Below, piece after piece: positions 9,143 through 19,460 of a stretch of DNA of 64,000 nucleotides. Within the stretch, counting starts at the first letter, position 1. Each line of letters begins with the position of its first letter. Position numbers and translations under genes: made by a program. The notes under the pieces are model-generated. The model worked only from the letters and a program-made list of their open reading frames with translations. It was not told the origin of the DNA and did no database searches. This DNA is from Methanomassiliicoccus sp. (lineage in GTDB: Archaea; Thermoplasmatota; Thermoplasmata; Methanomassiliicoccales; Methanomassiliicoccaceae): assembly GCA_033485155.1 (NCBI GenBank), contig JAWQJJ010000009.1, positions 48,516 through 112,515 on the forward strand. The letters are read 5' to 3'.

Positions 9143-10204
9143 ATGAAGGTGCAATCGATGGAGGCGGGCTCGGCGTACACCGGCCGCTTGCCTCGCGGGT
9201 GCGTGCTATGCCGGCAGGGGACCAAGATGGTGCTCCTCGTCTCCGGCCAATGCACCACTGGGTGCTTCTACTGCCCGCTGTCCTTGGAGAAGAGGGGAAA
9301 GGATGTTATCTATGCCAACGAGCGCCGGGTCGCTTCGGACGACGAAATCCTGGAGGAAGCGAGGTCGATCGGTGCTCAGGGCACCGGGGTGACCGGGGGC
9401 GATCCGGTCGCCTGCCTGGAGCGGACGGTGCACCTCATCAAGATGCTCAAACAGGAGTTCGGGCCGAGACATCACATCCATCTATATACTTCGTCCCTGG
9501 ACCTCAACGCCTTCCGCCGTCTGGAGGAGGCGGGGCTGGACGAGCTGCGCTTGCATCCCCCGGCGGAGATGTGGTCATCGATGGCGGGCACCGGCCTCGC
9601 CGCGTTCAAGCGGTCGTCGGGGATGAAGGTCGGCCTCGAGGTGCCAGCCCTCCCGGGAGAAGAGAAGGGGTTGAGCGCCCTCATTGCCTACGCTGCGGAA
9701 GCGAGGTTGGACTTCGTCAATCTTAACGAACTGGAGTTCTCCGAGGGCAACTGGGATCGACTGATGGATCGAGGCATGGAGGTCAAGGATGAGGTATCCG
9801 CGGCGGTCAAGGGGAGCGAGGAGGCCGCCCTCAAGGCTGTGGCCGCGGCCAGGAAGGTGCCGGTTCACTACTGCTCTTCGAGCTTCAAGGACTCCGTGCA
9901 ACTGCGGAAGAGGATCAAGCGCCGGGCGGTGCGGGTAGCGCTCCCTTCCGACGTCATCACCGAGGAAGGCACCCTGCTGAAGGGAGTGGTCGAAGGGTCC
10001 ATGGATGGGATCATCGCTCTCCTGCGCCAATATGAGGTGCCCGAGGAACTGTTCAGAAAAGATGAGGAAAAGAAAAGGGTTGAGGTGGCCCCGTGGGTGC
10101 TCGAAGAGCTTTTCCCCGAGCTTCCCTACGAGTCCTTCCTGGTGGAGGAGTACCCCACCGCCGATAGGCTGGAAGTGGAGCGGGAACCGCTCAAGCCACG
10201 CTGA
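9143..10204 (+). CDS. Radical SAM protein of the COG2108 type
   Basis: A 353-residue radical SAM enzyme. A leading C-x-x-C pair (RGCVLC) precedes the cluster motif C-x-x-x-C-x-x-C in GQCTTGCFYCP at about residues 37-44, which binds the [4Fe-4S] cluster that cleaves S-adenosylmethionine. GTGVTGGDP is the usual glycine-rich SAM contact. The whole pattern fits the archaeal COG2108 family, annotated as related to pyruvate-formate-lyase activating enzymes but without a known substrate. The gene is divergent from the hypothetical gene before it and converges on nusA, whose 3' end it overlaps by 14 bases. Confidence 0.88.
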   Translation: MKVQSMEAGSAYTGRLPRGCVLCRQGTKMVLLVSGQCTTGCFYCPLSLEKRGKDVIYANERRVASDDEILEEARSIGAQGTGVTGGDPVACLERTVHLIKMLKQEFGPRHHIHLYTSSLDLNAFRRLEEAGLDELRLHPPAEMWSSMAGTGLAAFKRSSGMKVGLEVPALPGEEKGLSALIAYAAEARLDFVNLNELEFSEGNWDRLMDRGMEVKDEVSAAVKGSEEAALKAVAAARKVPVHYCSSSFKDSVQLRKRIKRRAVRVALPSDVITEEGTLLKGVVEGSMDGIIALLRQYEVPEELFRKDEEKKRVEVAPWVLEELFPELPYESFLVEEYPTADRLEVEREPLKPR

Positions 10205-10619
10205 TGCTCTGGACGTTGTGGTGCCGGTTCACGATGTCCCGAGCGATCTTGAGGTTGCGCCCGTTCTTGCCTATGGCGCGCCCCTTGACCTTCGGATCCA
10301 CCGTCACCGTCGCGTGAACGACGTTGCCCCGGTTCTCGATGACCACGTTCTGCACGTTGTAGTTGTAGAACACGTTCCGGATGAACTTCTCCGGTTCATC
10401 GGAGTACTCGATGACCTGGATGTTCTTGCCGGTCTGGTTCTTGAGGCGGATAACGTTCTCGCCGGCCTTGCCTACGGCCCGGTTGGCCTGGCCCGGTTCG
10501 ACGACGAAAACGAGCTTTTCCTCGGTCTCCATGCAGTCTTTGACCCTGGTCTTGGTAACCGCCTCGAAGAGGTTGATGTACCTCAGGGTGTCCTCGGTGA
10601 AAGTTATCTCAGCCGGCAT
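10191..10619 (-). CDS. nusA: Archaeal NusA-like KH-domain transcription factor
   Basis: A 142-residue protein made almost entirely of two KH RNA-binding domains. Their GxxG loops are visible as GKAG in the first and GKNG in the second. It lacks the bacterial NusA N-terminal RNAP-binding and S1 domains, as is normal for archaea. It is the last gene of the rpoHBA1A2-rpl30e-nusA operon, four bases after rpl30e. The family is thought to act in termination or pausing through nascent RNA; the archaeal mechanism is less defined than in bacteria. Confidence 0.95.
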   Translation of the reverse strand: MPAEITFTEDTLRYINLFEAVTKTRVKDCMETEEKLVFVVEPGQANRAVGKAGENVIRLKNQTGKNIQVIEYSDEPEKFIRNVFYNYNVQNVVIENRGNVVHATVTVDPKVKGRAIGKNGRNLKIARDIVNRHHNVQSISVA

Positions 10620-10623
10620 AGGA

Positions 10624-10902
10624 TCACAACGAAAGGATGTTCGAGGTACCCTTGTCGATGACCGCCAGAGCGGACACCGAGAACGGCTTCCCGCATAGAG
10701 CCCCTAGCTCCATGTTGGTACCCTCAAACTTGACAACCTTGATGCTGTGGTTTCCAGATCTGAGGAACTCACTCGGGCAGTTGTCAGCGTAGATGACCAT
10801 CTTGGCCGCCCCGCTGTTCACCGCCTTCTCTGCCTGCTGCACGCCGTAGACCACCTTGCCGGTGGTCGCAGCGGCCTTAATCGCTCTTCCCAAATCTATC
10901 AT
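10624..10902 (-). CDS. rpl30e: Ribosomal protein L30e
   Basis: A 92-residue L30e/L7Ae-fold ribosomal protein. The core [14 protein letters not shown] followed by [11 protein letters not shown] is diagnostic of L30e, which binds kink-turn RNA in the large subunit. It overlaps the end of rpoA2 by four bases and precedes nusA, the conserved archaeal order. Length is normal. Confidence 0.96.
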   Translation of the reverse strand: MIDLGRAIKAAATTGKVVYGVQQAEKAVNSGAAKMVIYADNCPSEFLRSGNHSIKVVKFEGTNMELGALCGKPFSVSALAVIDKGTSNILSL

Positions 10903-12377
10903 TCGATTGCCTCCTTGGGCCTCTTCTTGGGCTCGTACACCAGGTTGACAGCACCTGTCCCCAGGGTGACTGGTTGCCCCACTATGATGTTCTCCGCCAC
11001 TCCGTCCAGATCGTCCGTCTCTCCGGTGAGAGCGGCATGGAGCAGGTGGGTGGCAGTAATCTCGAACGCGGCCCTTGCGAGCACACTCGATTTCCTGCCG
11101 GAGATCCCATGCCGGCCAATGGCCTTGACGTCGCCGTCGTTGGTCATTAGGTCGGCCACGAGCATGATGTGCCGGATGTCGACCGTAAGGCCCTGTTCTT
11201 CCAGGGTCCTCGACGCCTCGTTGATGATGGAGTTCCGGGCCGCCTCCACCCCGAGCACGTCATAGATCTCTTGAATCGAGTTGGTGGTCGTCCGCTTGCG
11301 GTCGACCTTGTCCTCGGCTAGGACGTCGCGGAGGTTGGACCCCGCGGTGTAGATGACGTACTCGCCATTAGGCTGCTTCCTCAGGATAGCTCTCTCGATA
11401 CCATCCAAGCCTTGGATGACCGAGTCCCTGGTGGCCTGCACGATGCCCTGCAGCTTCTTGAAGCTGGCCTCCTCCGAGGAGACTACTACCTGCCTACGGG
11501 CAGGATCCTCCTCGTCGGCGACCAACGCGACCTGGCCGCGCAGGCGCCGGTCCTTGTTCAGCCGCTCCACGATCTGCTCCAGAGTGATGCCCTTCTGGTC
11601 CAGCTTGGACATGTCGGGATGAACTATTACTTTCATGTTGACGATGTCCGTCTCGATGTCGGCGATGTCCAACAGAGTGGTCTTCTCAATGCGCGAGGCG
11701 ACCCTTCGGACCTCGTCAACGTTCTCCCGGTACTCCGGTTGGATGTAGACGGTCATCATCGGGGTCGACGGCACCCGGCGGGCGTCCACAATCTCGATGA
11801 GACGCGGCAGCCCCAGAGTAACGTTGATTTCAGCGACACCGGCGTAGTGGAAGGTACGCATGGTCATCTGAGTACCGGGCTCGCCGATGGACTGGGCGGC
11901 CAGGATACCGGCCGACTCGTTGGCGTCCATCTTGTGAAGCTCGAACTTCTGGGACGACCGGGTCAGGATCTCCTTGATCTTGGCGTCGGAAATGTTGGTG
12001 CCTTCCAGCCGCTCGCCAAGGGTGACCACGACCCTCCGCGGGAGCTCCAGACCGAGCTCCTGCAGCATGCCGTTCAGCTTGGTCTCGTACGCGGTGACCG
12101 GCTTGGCCTTGATCACCCGCTGGAACTCGACCTTCCTGACCGGCTCGACGACGGCCTCCTTCTTGACCGCTTTCTTGCTTCCGGAGTCCTTCTTAGCCTT
12201 GCCCAGCTTGCTGAGCACGGTCGCCGTCTGCTCCTCGGTAAGACCGAGGGACAGCAGGTCCGCGGAGCTCGCCGAAGCGATGTCGGTGATGCTGGTGTAC
12301 CCCTGGAGGAGCTTATCGGCGACCGCCGCGTCAATCCCCCTCTTCTGCAATGCGTTGAACGTATCCTTACGGGCCAT
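10899..12377 (-). CDS. rpoA2: DNA-directed RNA polymerase subunit A'' (Rpo1C)
   Basis: A 492-residue C-terminal part of the largest RNA polymerase subunit. The trigger-loop/bridge region motif [18 protein letters not shown] is intact, and the end [19 protein letters not shown] is typical. Archaeal A'' is usually about 380-400 residues. Here about 75 extra residues precede the conserved core: a helix-hairpin-helix-like segment (about residues 1-58) and a Lys-rich linker. The ATG shares its A with the stop of rpoA1, so translation is coupled. Confidence 0.96.
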   Translation of the reverse strand: MARKDTFNALQKRGIDAAVADKLLQGYTSITDIASASSADLLSLGLTEEQTATVLSKLGKAKKDSGSKKAVKKEAVVEPVRKVEFQRVIKAKPVTAYETKLNGMLQELGLELPRRVVVTLGERLEGTNISDAKIKEILTRSSQKFELHKMDANESAGILAAQSIGEPGTQMTMRTFHYAGVAEINVTLGLPRLIEIVDARRVPSTPMMTVYIQPEYRENVDEVRRVASRIEKTTLLDIADIETDIVNMKVIVHPDMSKLDQKGITLEQIVERLNKDRRLRGQVALVADEEDPARRQVVVSSEEASFKKLQGIVQATRDSVIQGLDGIERAILRKQPNGEYVIYTAGSNLRDVLAEDKVDRKRTTTNSIQEIYDVLGVEAARNSIINEASRTLEEQGLTVDIRHIMLVADLMTNDGDVKAIGRHGISGRKSSVLARAAFEITATHLLHAALTGETDDLDGVAENIIVGQPVTLGTGAVNLVYEPKKRPKEAIE

Positions 12378-15166
12378 CAGTCCTCACCTCCGCCCCCACC
12401 GGCGTCATATTCCGGCTCCTCGGCCTCTTCCTCCTCGATGGTCTCCATGAGATCCTTCTCGATGGTAGCGTAGCCGGCCAGCTTCTTCTCCTCGAGGCGG
12501 GCCAGAGCCTCGGCGTCGTCGCCAAGAACCTCGGACAGAATGTCGTCCACGTCCACCGCGTCCCCCTGCACGCTGCGGCAGGGGTCCACGCCGTCCTCGC
12601 CGTACCGGAGCTGGACTATGATGTCCGCAGTGTTGCGGACGGTACCGTCCTGCTTCAGCTTGAGGTCCTCCAGCGCGCTGATCAGCCGGCGCTGCATATA
12701 ACCCGACCGGGACGTTCGAACGGCGGTATCGACCAGACCCTCACGTCCACCCATAGAGTGGAAGAAGAACTCCGTCGGGGTGAGCCCGCTCTTGTAGGAG
12801 TTCTGCACGAACCCCTTGGCCTCCGCTCCCAGGTCGCCCTTCTTGAAGTGCGGAAGGGTCCTGTTCCAGTAGCCCCTGGACAAACGCTCCCCACGGACCG
12901 CTTGCTGGCCGATGCAACCGGCCATCTGGGACAGGTTAAGCATGGAACCCCTGGCCCCCGAACGGGCCATGATGACCGCGGAGTTCTCCATACCCAGGTG
13001 GCGGCCGGCGATCTGACCGGCCTCGTCCCTGGCGCGTCCCAGGACCTTCATGACCTCCACTTCCAGCGTCTCATCGAGGGAACGTCCGGGCAGCTGCTCG
13101 AGGATGCCTTCGCGGTAAGCTTGGACGAACTCCGATACCTTTCGCACGGCGTCCGTCAGCACCTCGTTGATCTGCCTGGTCGCTTCCTCGGGGATGTCCT
13201 CGTCGTCTATGCCGGTGGTGAAGCCGCGCACCATGATCGCCCCGATGGCCAGCTTGGTGACGTTGTCCAGGAACTCCCGGGACGCGTCCGCGCCGTAGTC
13301 GCGGGTGATCTTGTCGAGGATCTTGCCCTTGAAAGAACCGATGGCCTTCTCATCGATAGTGCCGGTGAGCAGCTTCCCCTTGCGGATCTTGACGTAGGCG
13401 TCCAGATCGCAATCCTCCTTCTTGCACACCGCGCAGTTCCGGCAGATCGAGGCCTTGAAGGTTATGTGGAAGTCCTCGGGAAGGACAAGGGAGAACAGCT
13501 GGTGTCCAGTCCATCGTTCCTTGCCATCCTCCATGATAGGCTTGGGTAGATCGTCGTGCCTGATGTTGGCGAGGATGCTGATGGTCTCCTGCTTGTCATA
13601 GCGGGGGTCCATGTGGGTGAGCAAGAAGGTCCCGGTGATGTGGTCGTGGATGGCGCCAATGACCGGGCCTCCGAACCTCGGGGACAGGATGTGCTCCTGC
13701 ACCCTCATCAGGATCATTGCCTCCGCCCGGGCCTCGTCGCTCTGCAATACATGCAGGTTCATCTCATCGCCATCGAAGTCGGCGTTGTACGGCGGGCAGA
13801 CGCACAGATTGAAGCGGAAGGTCTTCCAGGGCATGACCCGCACGGTGTGAGCCATCATGGACATGCGGTGCAGGGACGGCTGCCGGTTGAACAGGACGAC
13901 GTCCTTGTCCATGAGGTGCCGCTCGACCACGTATCCGACCTCCAGACCCTCGGCGATCGATTCTGCATTGCGGTCGGTGACCTTCATCCTGCGGCCGTCG
14001 GAACGAATGACGTAGTTGACACCGGGCAGGTACTTGCCGTCAATCCTTGGAGGGTTGGAGCCACCCTTAACCATGGACCTCAGGAACTCAAGGTTGGACC
14101 GGGTGACGTGTACCGGAACGGTGAGCTCACGGGCGGCCTCCTCGGGCACTCCGACCTCATTGATCGAGAGAGAGGGGTCGGGCGAGATGACGGTACGGGC
14201 GGAGAAGTTGACACGCTTACCGGACAGGTTGGAACGGAAGCGGCCTTCCTTGCCCTTCAGCCTCTGCACCAGGGTCTTGAGCGGCCGGCCGGAACGATGT
14301 CTGGCCGGGGGGATGCCCGAGGTCTGGTTGTCGAAGTAGGTGGTGACGTGGTACTGCAGCAGCTCCCAGAGATCCTCGACGATCAGCTGGGGGGCGCCGG
14401 CGTCACGGTTCTCCCGAAGCCTCTGATTGATCCTCAGGACATCCACGAGCTTGTGGGTCAGGTCATCCTCGGACCGGTCCCCGGACTCCAGGGTGATGGA
14501 CGGACGGACCGTTACCGGCGGTACGGCCAGGGCGGTCAGTACCATCCATTCAGGGCGGCAGGAGTTGGGATCGATGCCCAACGGAGGGAGGTCCTCGTCT
14601 GGTATGCGCTCCAGGCGCTCCCTGACCTCCTTGGGGGTGAGCTTGTGGCCATCCTCGCGGAAGGTCGTCGGCTTGTCCAGGGTGATCTTGCCCTGCTCCT
14701 GACCGCAATAGGGGCAAATGGTGTTCTTGGACGCGTCCTTGGCCGTTCCCTTGGCCAACAGGCGGTAGTCGATGGCATCGCCGCCCAGGTCGTCCATGTC
14801 CGCCCACTCTTGGGCCTTGCGCTGTGCCTCCTCCTTGGTCATGAGGAGGTGCCCGCAGGTCTTGCAGGTTGACTGCAAAAGCTTCTTGATCTCCTTGACC
14901 AGGCCTACATGGATGACCGGCATGGCCAGGTCGATATGGCCGAAGTGCCCGGGGCACTCGTCCACCTTGTTACCGCAGGTCTTGCAGCGCAGACCCGGCT
15001 CAATGACCCCCAGGTGGGGATCCATGAGGCCCATGTCGATCGGGAAGCCGTCATCGTCGTAGGTATCCGCGGTGATGACCTTGGTGGCGGACATCTTCCT
15101 GATCTCGTCGGGCGACAGTGTCGAGAACTTGATCGAACCGATCCTCTTTGAAACGCCTCGCATCAT
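12377..15166 (-). CDS. rpoA1: DNA-directed RNA polymerase subunit A' (Rpo1N)
   Basis: A 929-residue N-terminal part of the largest subunit. The catalytic Mg-binding motif NADFDGD is at residues 461-467. Zinc-binding clusters in the clamp are visible ([17 protein letters not shown] near residue 60, CKTCG and CPYCG further on). The acidic C-terminus ([11 protein letters not shown] then Gly-rich) is unusual but plausible. It overlaps rpoB by four bases upstream. This subunit holds the active site together with B. Confidence 0.98.
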   Translation of the reverse strand: MMRGVSKRIGSIKFSTLSPDEIRKMSATKVITADTYDDDGFPIDMGLMDPHLGVIEPGLRCKTCGNKVDECPGHFGHIDLAMPVIHVGLVKEIKKLLQSTCKTCGHLLMTKEEAQRKAQEWADMDDLGGDAIDYRLLAKGTAKDASKNTICPYCGQEQGKITLDKPTTFREDGHKLTPKEVRERLERIPDEDLPPLGIDPNSCRPEWMVLTALAVPPVTVRPSITLESGDRSEDDLTHKLVDVLRINQRLRENRDAGAPQLIVEDLWELLQYHVTTYFDNQTSGIPPARHRSGRPLKTLVQRLKGKEGRFRSNLSGKRVNFSARTVISPDPSLSINEVGVPEEAARELTVPVHVTRSNLEFLRSMVKGGSNPPRIDGKYLPGVNYVIRSDGRRMKVTDRNAESIAEGLEVGYVVERHLMDKDVVLFNRQPSLHRMSMMAHTVRVMPWKTFRFNLCVCPPYNADFDGDEMNLHVLQSDEARAEAMILMRVQEHILSPRFGGPVIGAIHDHITGTFLLTHMDPRYDKQETISILANIRHDDLPKPIMEDGKERWTGHQLFSLVLPEDFHITFKASICRNCAVCKKEDCDLDAYVKIRKGKLLTGTIDEKAIGSFKGKILDKITRDYGADASREFLDNVTKLAIGAIMVRGFTTGIDDEDIPEEATRQINEVLTDAVRKVSEFVQAYREGILEQLPGRSLDETLEVEVMKVLGRARDEAGQIAGRHLGMENSAVIMARSGARGSMLNLSQMAGCIGQQAVRGERLSRGYWNRTLPHFKKGDLGAEAKGFVQNSYKSGLTPTEFFFHSMGGREGLVDTAVRTSRSGYMQRRLISALEDLKLKQDGTVRNTADIIVQLRYGEDGVDPCRSVQGDAVDVDDILSEVLGDDAEALARLEEKKLAGYATIEKDLMETIEEEEAEEPEYDAGGGGGED

Positions 15167-18100
15167 CTTAGGTCCTCCAGCTGAAGGCGCATGACGACGC
15201 CAAGTGACAGCAGCTCATCGAGCAACAGCTTGAACGCATAGCTCGTCTGGACGAGGTGCACGTTCGTGTTGTTGCCACATACCGGGCAGCGGATGGCCCC
15301 CCGGCGGTCCATCATGGCGATGTGCCCGCAGGCGGGATTTCCGCATACATAAAGGAAGGTGCCGTCCGACTCGTCCAGCAAACGATCCTTGATGACCATG
15401 GCCGCCCCGTGCCCGATGAGGCAGTCCCTCTCCATCTCACCGAACCTCAGACCGCCCTGCCTGGAACGGCCCTCGGTCGGCTGTCTGGTTAGTATCTGCA
15501 CCGGGCCGCGGGAACGCACGTGCATCTTTCCGGACACCATGTGGTGCAGTTTCTGGTAGTAGATAACGCCGGTGAATATCTCGGCCTCGATCTTCTTCCC
15601 GGTCCGACCGTCGTACATGACCTCCTTGCCGGTGGTATTGAAGCCAGCGCGGCCCAGCGCCTCACGCAGGGCCTGCTCCTTCTCACCGGAGAAGGCGGTA
15701 CCGTCGATCGAACGCGCCTCCATCGCTCCTACCTTGCCGCCGATCATTTCTAGGACGTGGGCGACGGTCATACGCGACGGAATGGCGTGGGGGTTGATCA
15801 CAAGGTCGGGGGTCACACCATCGCAGGTGAACGGCACGTCCTCCTGCGGCACGATCAGGCCGATGACTCCCTTCTGCCCGTGCCGGGACGCGAACTTGTC
15901 ACCCAGCTCGGGGACCCGCTCGTCCCTCACCTTGACCTTGACCAGGCGGGAGCCGTTCTCCGACTCGGTGAGCATGACCGAGTCGACCCAGCCGCTCTCT
16001 CCCGGCCGGATGGTAATAGAGGTCTCCCTCCGCTTCTGCGGGGTGAGGAAGTCCGTCTCCTCCTCCAGGAACCTGGGCGGAGAGGTCTTGCCGACCAGCA
16101 CATCGCCGCCGGAGACCAGCGTCTCCGGGGAGATCAGGCCGTCCTCGCCCAGGTTGGCGTAGGAGAGGTCGGTACGGGCACCACGGACATCGGGGGAGGG
16201 GATCTCGAAATGGTCCTCCTGCCCTCCGGGGTACCGGCGCTCCTCGGCCCGATAGGTCCTGAGGAAGGATGACCGGCCGAGACCCCGCTCGATGGACGCG
16301 CGGTTCAGGATGAGCGCATCCTCCATGTTGTACCCGTGATAAGAGATGACCGCGACCACGAAGTTCTGTCCGGCCGGGCGGTCATTGAAGGCCACGAAAT
16401 CCATGGGCTTGGTCTGCACCATCGGTTTCTGCGGATAGTGGAGCACATGGCCTCTGGTATCGGGACGCTTGCGGTAGTTGGTGCAGCTCAGGCCCAGCGA
16501 CTGCTTGGCCATACCCGAGCCCATGGTGACACGCGGAGACGAGTCGTGCTCGGGGTATGGCACCACGCCGGCGGCCACGCCCAGGATGACCATGGGATCG
16601 ACCTCCATATGGGTGTTCTCGGAGGTGATGAGCAACGGTACCTTCATGTCCCCGCCGCAGTGCTTGCACTTGACGGTGGCGTCCTTGGTGTCCACTCCAG
16701 GGTTCATCCAGTCGACATCGGTGGGTGACAGGGCGCGGCCGCAGTTGGTGCACCTTGCCGGCGGCTCGAAGGGTTCCACCGCCACCAGGGAGTCTTCCTC
16801 CTCCTCGGCGTCGATCCATTCCATGACCCCCTCGCGCAACAGGTCGGCCCACTTGACCTTGCCCTCGCGGATATCCTCGAGATGCTTGCGGGTGATGACC
16901 GGCCGTCCTTCTTGGATGACCAGCAGAGGGCGCCTCAGGCGGCCCTCGTCACAGTTGATGATGACCTCGCCCATCTCCTCATCGTAGCGGATGTTGATCT
17001 CGTTGGACAACAGTCCTTGGCGCCTTCCGGCGCGGATCTCCGACACAAGCACGCGGGGGTTCTCAATGTAGCCCACGAGGTCCCCGTTGACATAGACCTT
17101 GGCTCCGGTGATGGCTTCCCCGGCCTTCACCTCGACCACGCCGCGGTCGCGCAGGAGCCACTGTACGTCCTCCTCGCGGAACCCTTCGGACACGTCGATG
17201 ATCAGAGCGGCGTTCTTGACCAGACCGCAGTTCTGACCTTCAGGGGTCTCATTGGGGCACAGGCGACCCCATTGTGTGGGGTGCAGGTCACGGGCCTCGA
17301 AGTGAGGCTGGGACCTGGTGAGGGATGAGGTTACCCTCCTCAGGTGAGACAGGGTGCTCATGTTGGACGTCCGGTCCAGAAGTTGCGACACGCCTGCCCT
17401 CCCGCCGACCCAGTTACCGGTGGCAAGGGCGTGCAATAGGCGGTGCGTCAACAGGTCGGGACGGATGGCCGACCCGATGCGAAGGTCCTTCTTCCGGGCA
17501 AAGGAGCGCTCCAATTGGTACTTGAGGTCCTTCATCAGATTGGTGAAGGCCACCCGGAACAGGTCCTCCATGAGGTCCCCGGACAGCTTCAAGCGCTTGT
17601 TCGCGTAGTGGTCCTTGTCGTCCTCCTTCCGCATCCCGATGCTCAGCTCCAGCACGGAGCGAGCGATACGGCCCAGGAAGTAGGCCTTCTTAATGCGGTC
17701 CTCCTTGGTGTCTCCAAGGTGAGGCAGCAGGGAACGGTCGATGATGGACTCGACCTTCTTCTCCCTGTACTCGCGAGCCTGTCCGGTGGCGAACTTGCGC
17801 TCCAGATAGTTCAACGCGTCCTCGGTGGTGAACACACCGTTTGGAGGGTACAGCTTCTTATCGTGGCACTCCTCGATGTTGGCGTACACGATGTTGGCCA
17901 TGTCCGGCACGCTGACGATGGCGTCGTAGATCTCCTTGTCGTTCTCCATTCCCAGGGCCTTCATCAGGATGACCAAGGGAATTTGACCGGAGGCCGCCGG
18001 GACGGTGACCATAAGGATGCCGTCCTTCTTCTTCTCCACCAGGGTGAGGGCTCTGTACCCTTCCTTCTGAGAGAAGACCTTGGCCACCTCGAGCTGGGTG

Positions 18101-18762
18101 CCGTAACGCTCGTTGTACTCAACCATGACCCGGTTGGGGGCCAGGTCCTCTAGGGATATCAGCACCCTCTCGGTGCCGCCGATGATGAAGTATCCACCGG
18201 GGTCCGCGGGGTCCTCGGCAGCCTCGATGAGCTTCTCGCGGTACTCGCTGTCGGTGAGCTCCCGCTCCTCCTCCATGTTCTCCTTGTAGAGGTTGCACCG
18301 CTTGGACCGGAGCATGATGGGCAGATCGCCGATGTGCACCTTCTCCGGCTCCTTCTCGATGCCGTCCTCGATGATAGTGAACTCCAGCTCGATGGGAGCG
18401 AGATAGTTCAGATTACGCAGCCTCGCCTCCATGGGAGTGAGCTTGTGCGTTGCTCCGTTCGCCTCCCGGACCACCGGGTTGAGGATGCGAATGGTGGGCC
18501 GGCTGTACTGCGGGTCTATGTTGCCGGTCTTCTCGTCCCGGCGGCGACCTACCCGAATCTCGACCTTGCGGCCGTCAGTACGGTCCTCTTCGAGTTTTAT
18601 TATCCCCCTGCTGGTATCATCCGCCGACACCCTCAGGTTGTCTACTATCTTCTGCATGCGGCTGTTGGGGTTGTCCATCGTGGACAGGAAATCGTTGAAA
18701 CTGGAGATGTGATGATTTACGATGGACCGGTCCTTGAAATACAGTTCAATCAAATCACGCAA
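15163..18762 (-). CDS. rpoB: DNA-directed RNA polymerase subunit B (unsplit)
   Basis: A 1,199-residue second-largest subunit, not split into B'/B'' as it is in many methanogens. Family landmarks include [15 protein letters not shown] near the active centre and a C-terminal Zn ribbon ([13 protein letters not shown]). Between the conserved segments DAEEEED and THMEVDP there is an extra Zn-ribbon-like insertion at about residues 665-705 (CTNCG, then CKHCGG about 27 residues later). Eight bases separate it from rpoH. The unsplit state agrees with a thermoplasmatal origin. Confidence 0.98.
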   Translation of the reverse strand: MRDLIELYFKDRSIVNHHISSFNDFLSTMDNPNSRMQKIVDNLRVSADDTSRGIIKLEEDRTDGRKVEIRVGRRRDEKTGNIDPQYSRPTIRILNPVVREANGATHKLTPMEARLRNLNYLAPIELEFTIIEDGIEKEPEKVHIGDLPIMLRSKRCNLYKENMEEERELTDSEYREKLIEAAEDPADPGGYFIIGGTERVLISLEDLAPNRVMVEYNERYGTQLEVAKVFSQKEGYRALTLVEKKKDGILMVTVPAASGQIPLVILMKALGMENDKEIYDAIVSVPDMANIVYANIEECHDKKLYPPNGVFTTEDALNYLERKFATGQAREYREKKVESIIDRSLLPHLGDTKEDRIKKAYFLGRIARSVLELSIGMRKEDDKDHYANKRLKLSGDLMEDLFRVAFTNLMKDLKYQLERSFARKKDLRIGSAIRPDLLTHRLLHALATGNWVGGRAGVSQLLDRTSNMSTLSHLRRVTSSLTRSQPHFEARDLHPTQWGRLCPNETPEGQNCGLVKNAALIIDVSEGFREEDVQWLLRDRGVVEVKAGEAITGAKVYVNGDLVGYIENPRVLVSEIRAGRRQGLLSNEINIRYDEEMGEVIINCDEGRLRRPLLVIQEGRPVITRKHLEDIREGKVKWADLLREGVMEWIDAEEEEDSLVAVEPFEPPARCTNCGRALSPTDVDWMNPGVDTKDATVKCKHCGGDMKVPLLITSENTHMEVDPMVILGVAAGVVPYPEHDSSPRVTMGSGMAKQSLGLSCTNYRKRPDTRGHVLHYPQKPMVQTKPMDFVAFNDRPAGQNFVVAVISYHGYNMEDALILNRASIERGLGRSSFLRTYRAEERRYPGGQEDHFEIPSPDVRGARTDLSYANLGEDGLISPETLVSGGDVLVGKTSPPRFLEEETDFLTPQKRRETSITIRPGESGWVDSVMLTESENGSRLVKVKVRDERVPELGDKFASRHGQKGVIGLIVPQEDVPFTCDGVTPDLVINPHAIPSRMTVAHVLEMIGGKVGAMEARSIDGTAFSGEKEQALREALGRAGFNTTGKEVMYDGRTGKKIEAEIFTGVIYYQKLHHMVSGKMHVRSRGPVQILTRQPTEGRSRQGGLRFGEMERDCLIGHGAAMVIKDRLLDESDGTFLYVCGNPACGHIAMMDRRGAIRCPVCGNNTNVHLVQTSYAFKLLLDELLSLGVVMRLQLEDLR

Positions 18763-18769
18763 TTCGTTC

Positions 18770-19042
18770 TCACCCCTTGAGCTCCTTGCTGATCACAAGG
18801 CGGTATACTATGAACTCCTCGGCGGTATCGCTCTTCCGTCTGATTTGGATTATCCTGCCGGGGTTGATAGGTCCCTCGATGCGCTCTAAGAGCCGGATAC
18901 AAGAATCGTCCCTCCGGATCTTCGGCAACTGGTCCCTAGTTATTTTCAAATTGGCCAAGACCTTCTCGGCCTCCTGCTCCGAGAGCAGGGAATGCTCTGG
19001 CACGAGATCGTGCTCCAAAACGTGTAAATCCGACTCTACCAC
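18770..19042 (-). CDS. rpoH: DNA-directed RNA polymerase subunit H (Rpo5)
   Basis: A 90-residue subunit H, matching the C-terminal domain of eukaryotic RPB5. It shows the [15 protein letters not shown] opening and the [12 protein letters not shown] core. The first codon is GTG at 19042, supported by a GAGGTGA ribosome site five bases upstream; no in-frame ATG is available. It heads the rpoH-rpoB-rpoA1-rpoA2-rpl30e-nusA operon. Confidence 0.95.
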   Translation of the reverse strand: MVESDLHVLEHDLVPEHSLLSEQEAEKVLANLKITRDQLPKIRRDDSCIRLLERIEGPINPGRIIQIRRKSDTAEEFIVYRLVISKELKG

Positions 19043-19093
19043 CTAGTTCACCTCGCCCGTTGTTGCTGGAAATTGGTTTTGACTAAGAGTCAG

Positions 19094-19104
19094 GGTTATA
19101 AAAG
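19094..19104 (-). promoter_or_regulatory. TATA box of the rpo operon
   Basis: CTTTTATAACC on the minus strand, about 52-62 bases before the rpoH GTG start, in an otherwise GC-rich stretch. Spacing leaves a leader of about 30 bases that contains the GAGGTGA ribosome site. Confidence 0.55.
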
Positions 19105-19179
19105 ACCGCCGCGCTGGCTTCCCGAACGTTACACCTTCCATCGTTCCTCTCCTATATTTCCAGGGCGGGCCCGCGGGGA

Positions 19180-19210
19180 TTTTCGGAGCGCACGGGAAGG
19201 CCGTGCGCCT
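19180..19210 (-). other. tRNA-Lys intron 2 (T-loop, 31 nt)
   Basis: A near-ideal bulge-helix-bulge. The T-stem is the outer helix. A 4-bp central helix pairs TTCG (19216-19213) with CGAA (19185-19182). Bulges are AAA (19212-19210) and AAT (19181-19179), and an 8-bp inner hairpin is GCGCACGG/CCGTGCGC. Cutting after the second base of each bulge leaves a 7-base T-loop TTCGAAT, placing the intron between positions 59 and 60. Confidence 0.85.
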
Positions 19211-19249
19211 TTCGAACCCCGGACCACCTGGTTAAAAGCCAGATGCTCT

Positions 19250-19285
19250 TTCTAGGGATGGTGATGAGCTTCCCCGCCACCGTCC
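19250..19285 (-). other. tRNA-Lys intron 1 (D-loop, about 36-37 nt)
   Basis: The insertion falls between GGTA of the D-loop and GAGC of the D-stem. Exon bases CTAGG (19292-19288) pair with intron bases CCTAG (19256-19252) as the central helix. A three-base bulge TAG (19287-19285) follows on the 5' side and AAA (19251-19249) on the 3' side. The outer helix is the D-stem. The exact cut is uncertain by one base because both junctions offer an A. Confidence 0.8.
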
Positions 19286-19460
19286 TACCTAGCTGAGCTA
19301 CGGGCCCATTGCAAGCTAATAGGCATTGCAGAACCCCATGTAAAGACTCTAATTATTTAAAGGTTATCAAGAGGGTGGGGCCAGAGCTGGAACAACAGCG
19401 GTTTTCGAGGTCTACCGCCTCGGTCGGCCGCTCCCCTAATAGACGTACGATATTGAAAAC

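Larger units (their letters stand above)
19166..19307 (-). tRNA. tRNA-Lys (anticodon UUU) with two non-canonical introns
   Basis: On the minus strand the acceptor stem GGGCCCG (19307-19301) pairs with CGGGCCC (19173-19167), followed by discriminator G73, as expected for archaeal tRNA-Lys. The anticodon arm CTGG-CTTTTAA-CCAG (about 19242-19228) gives anticodon TTT, with no intron at the usual 37/38 site. The D-arm (GCTC...GAGC) and the T-arm (CGGGG...CCCCG) are each split by extra sequence, so the gene is 142 bases rather than about 75. Each insertion can be folded into a bulge-helix-bulge. Removing both gives a standard tRNA with T-loop TTCGAAT. CCA is not encoded. A TATA-like TTTAAATAA lies about 46-55 bases upstream. 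Confidence 0.9.
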
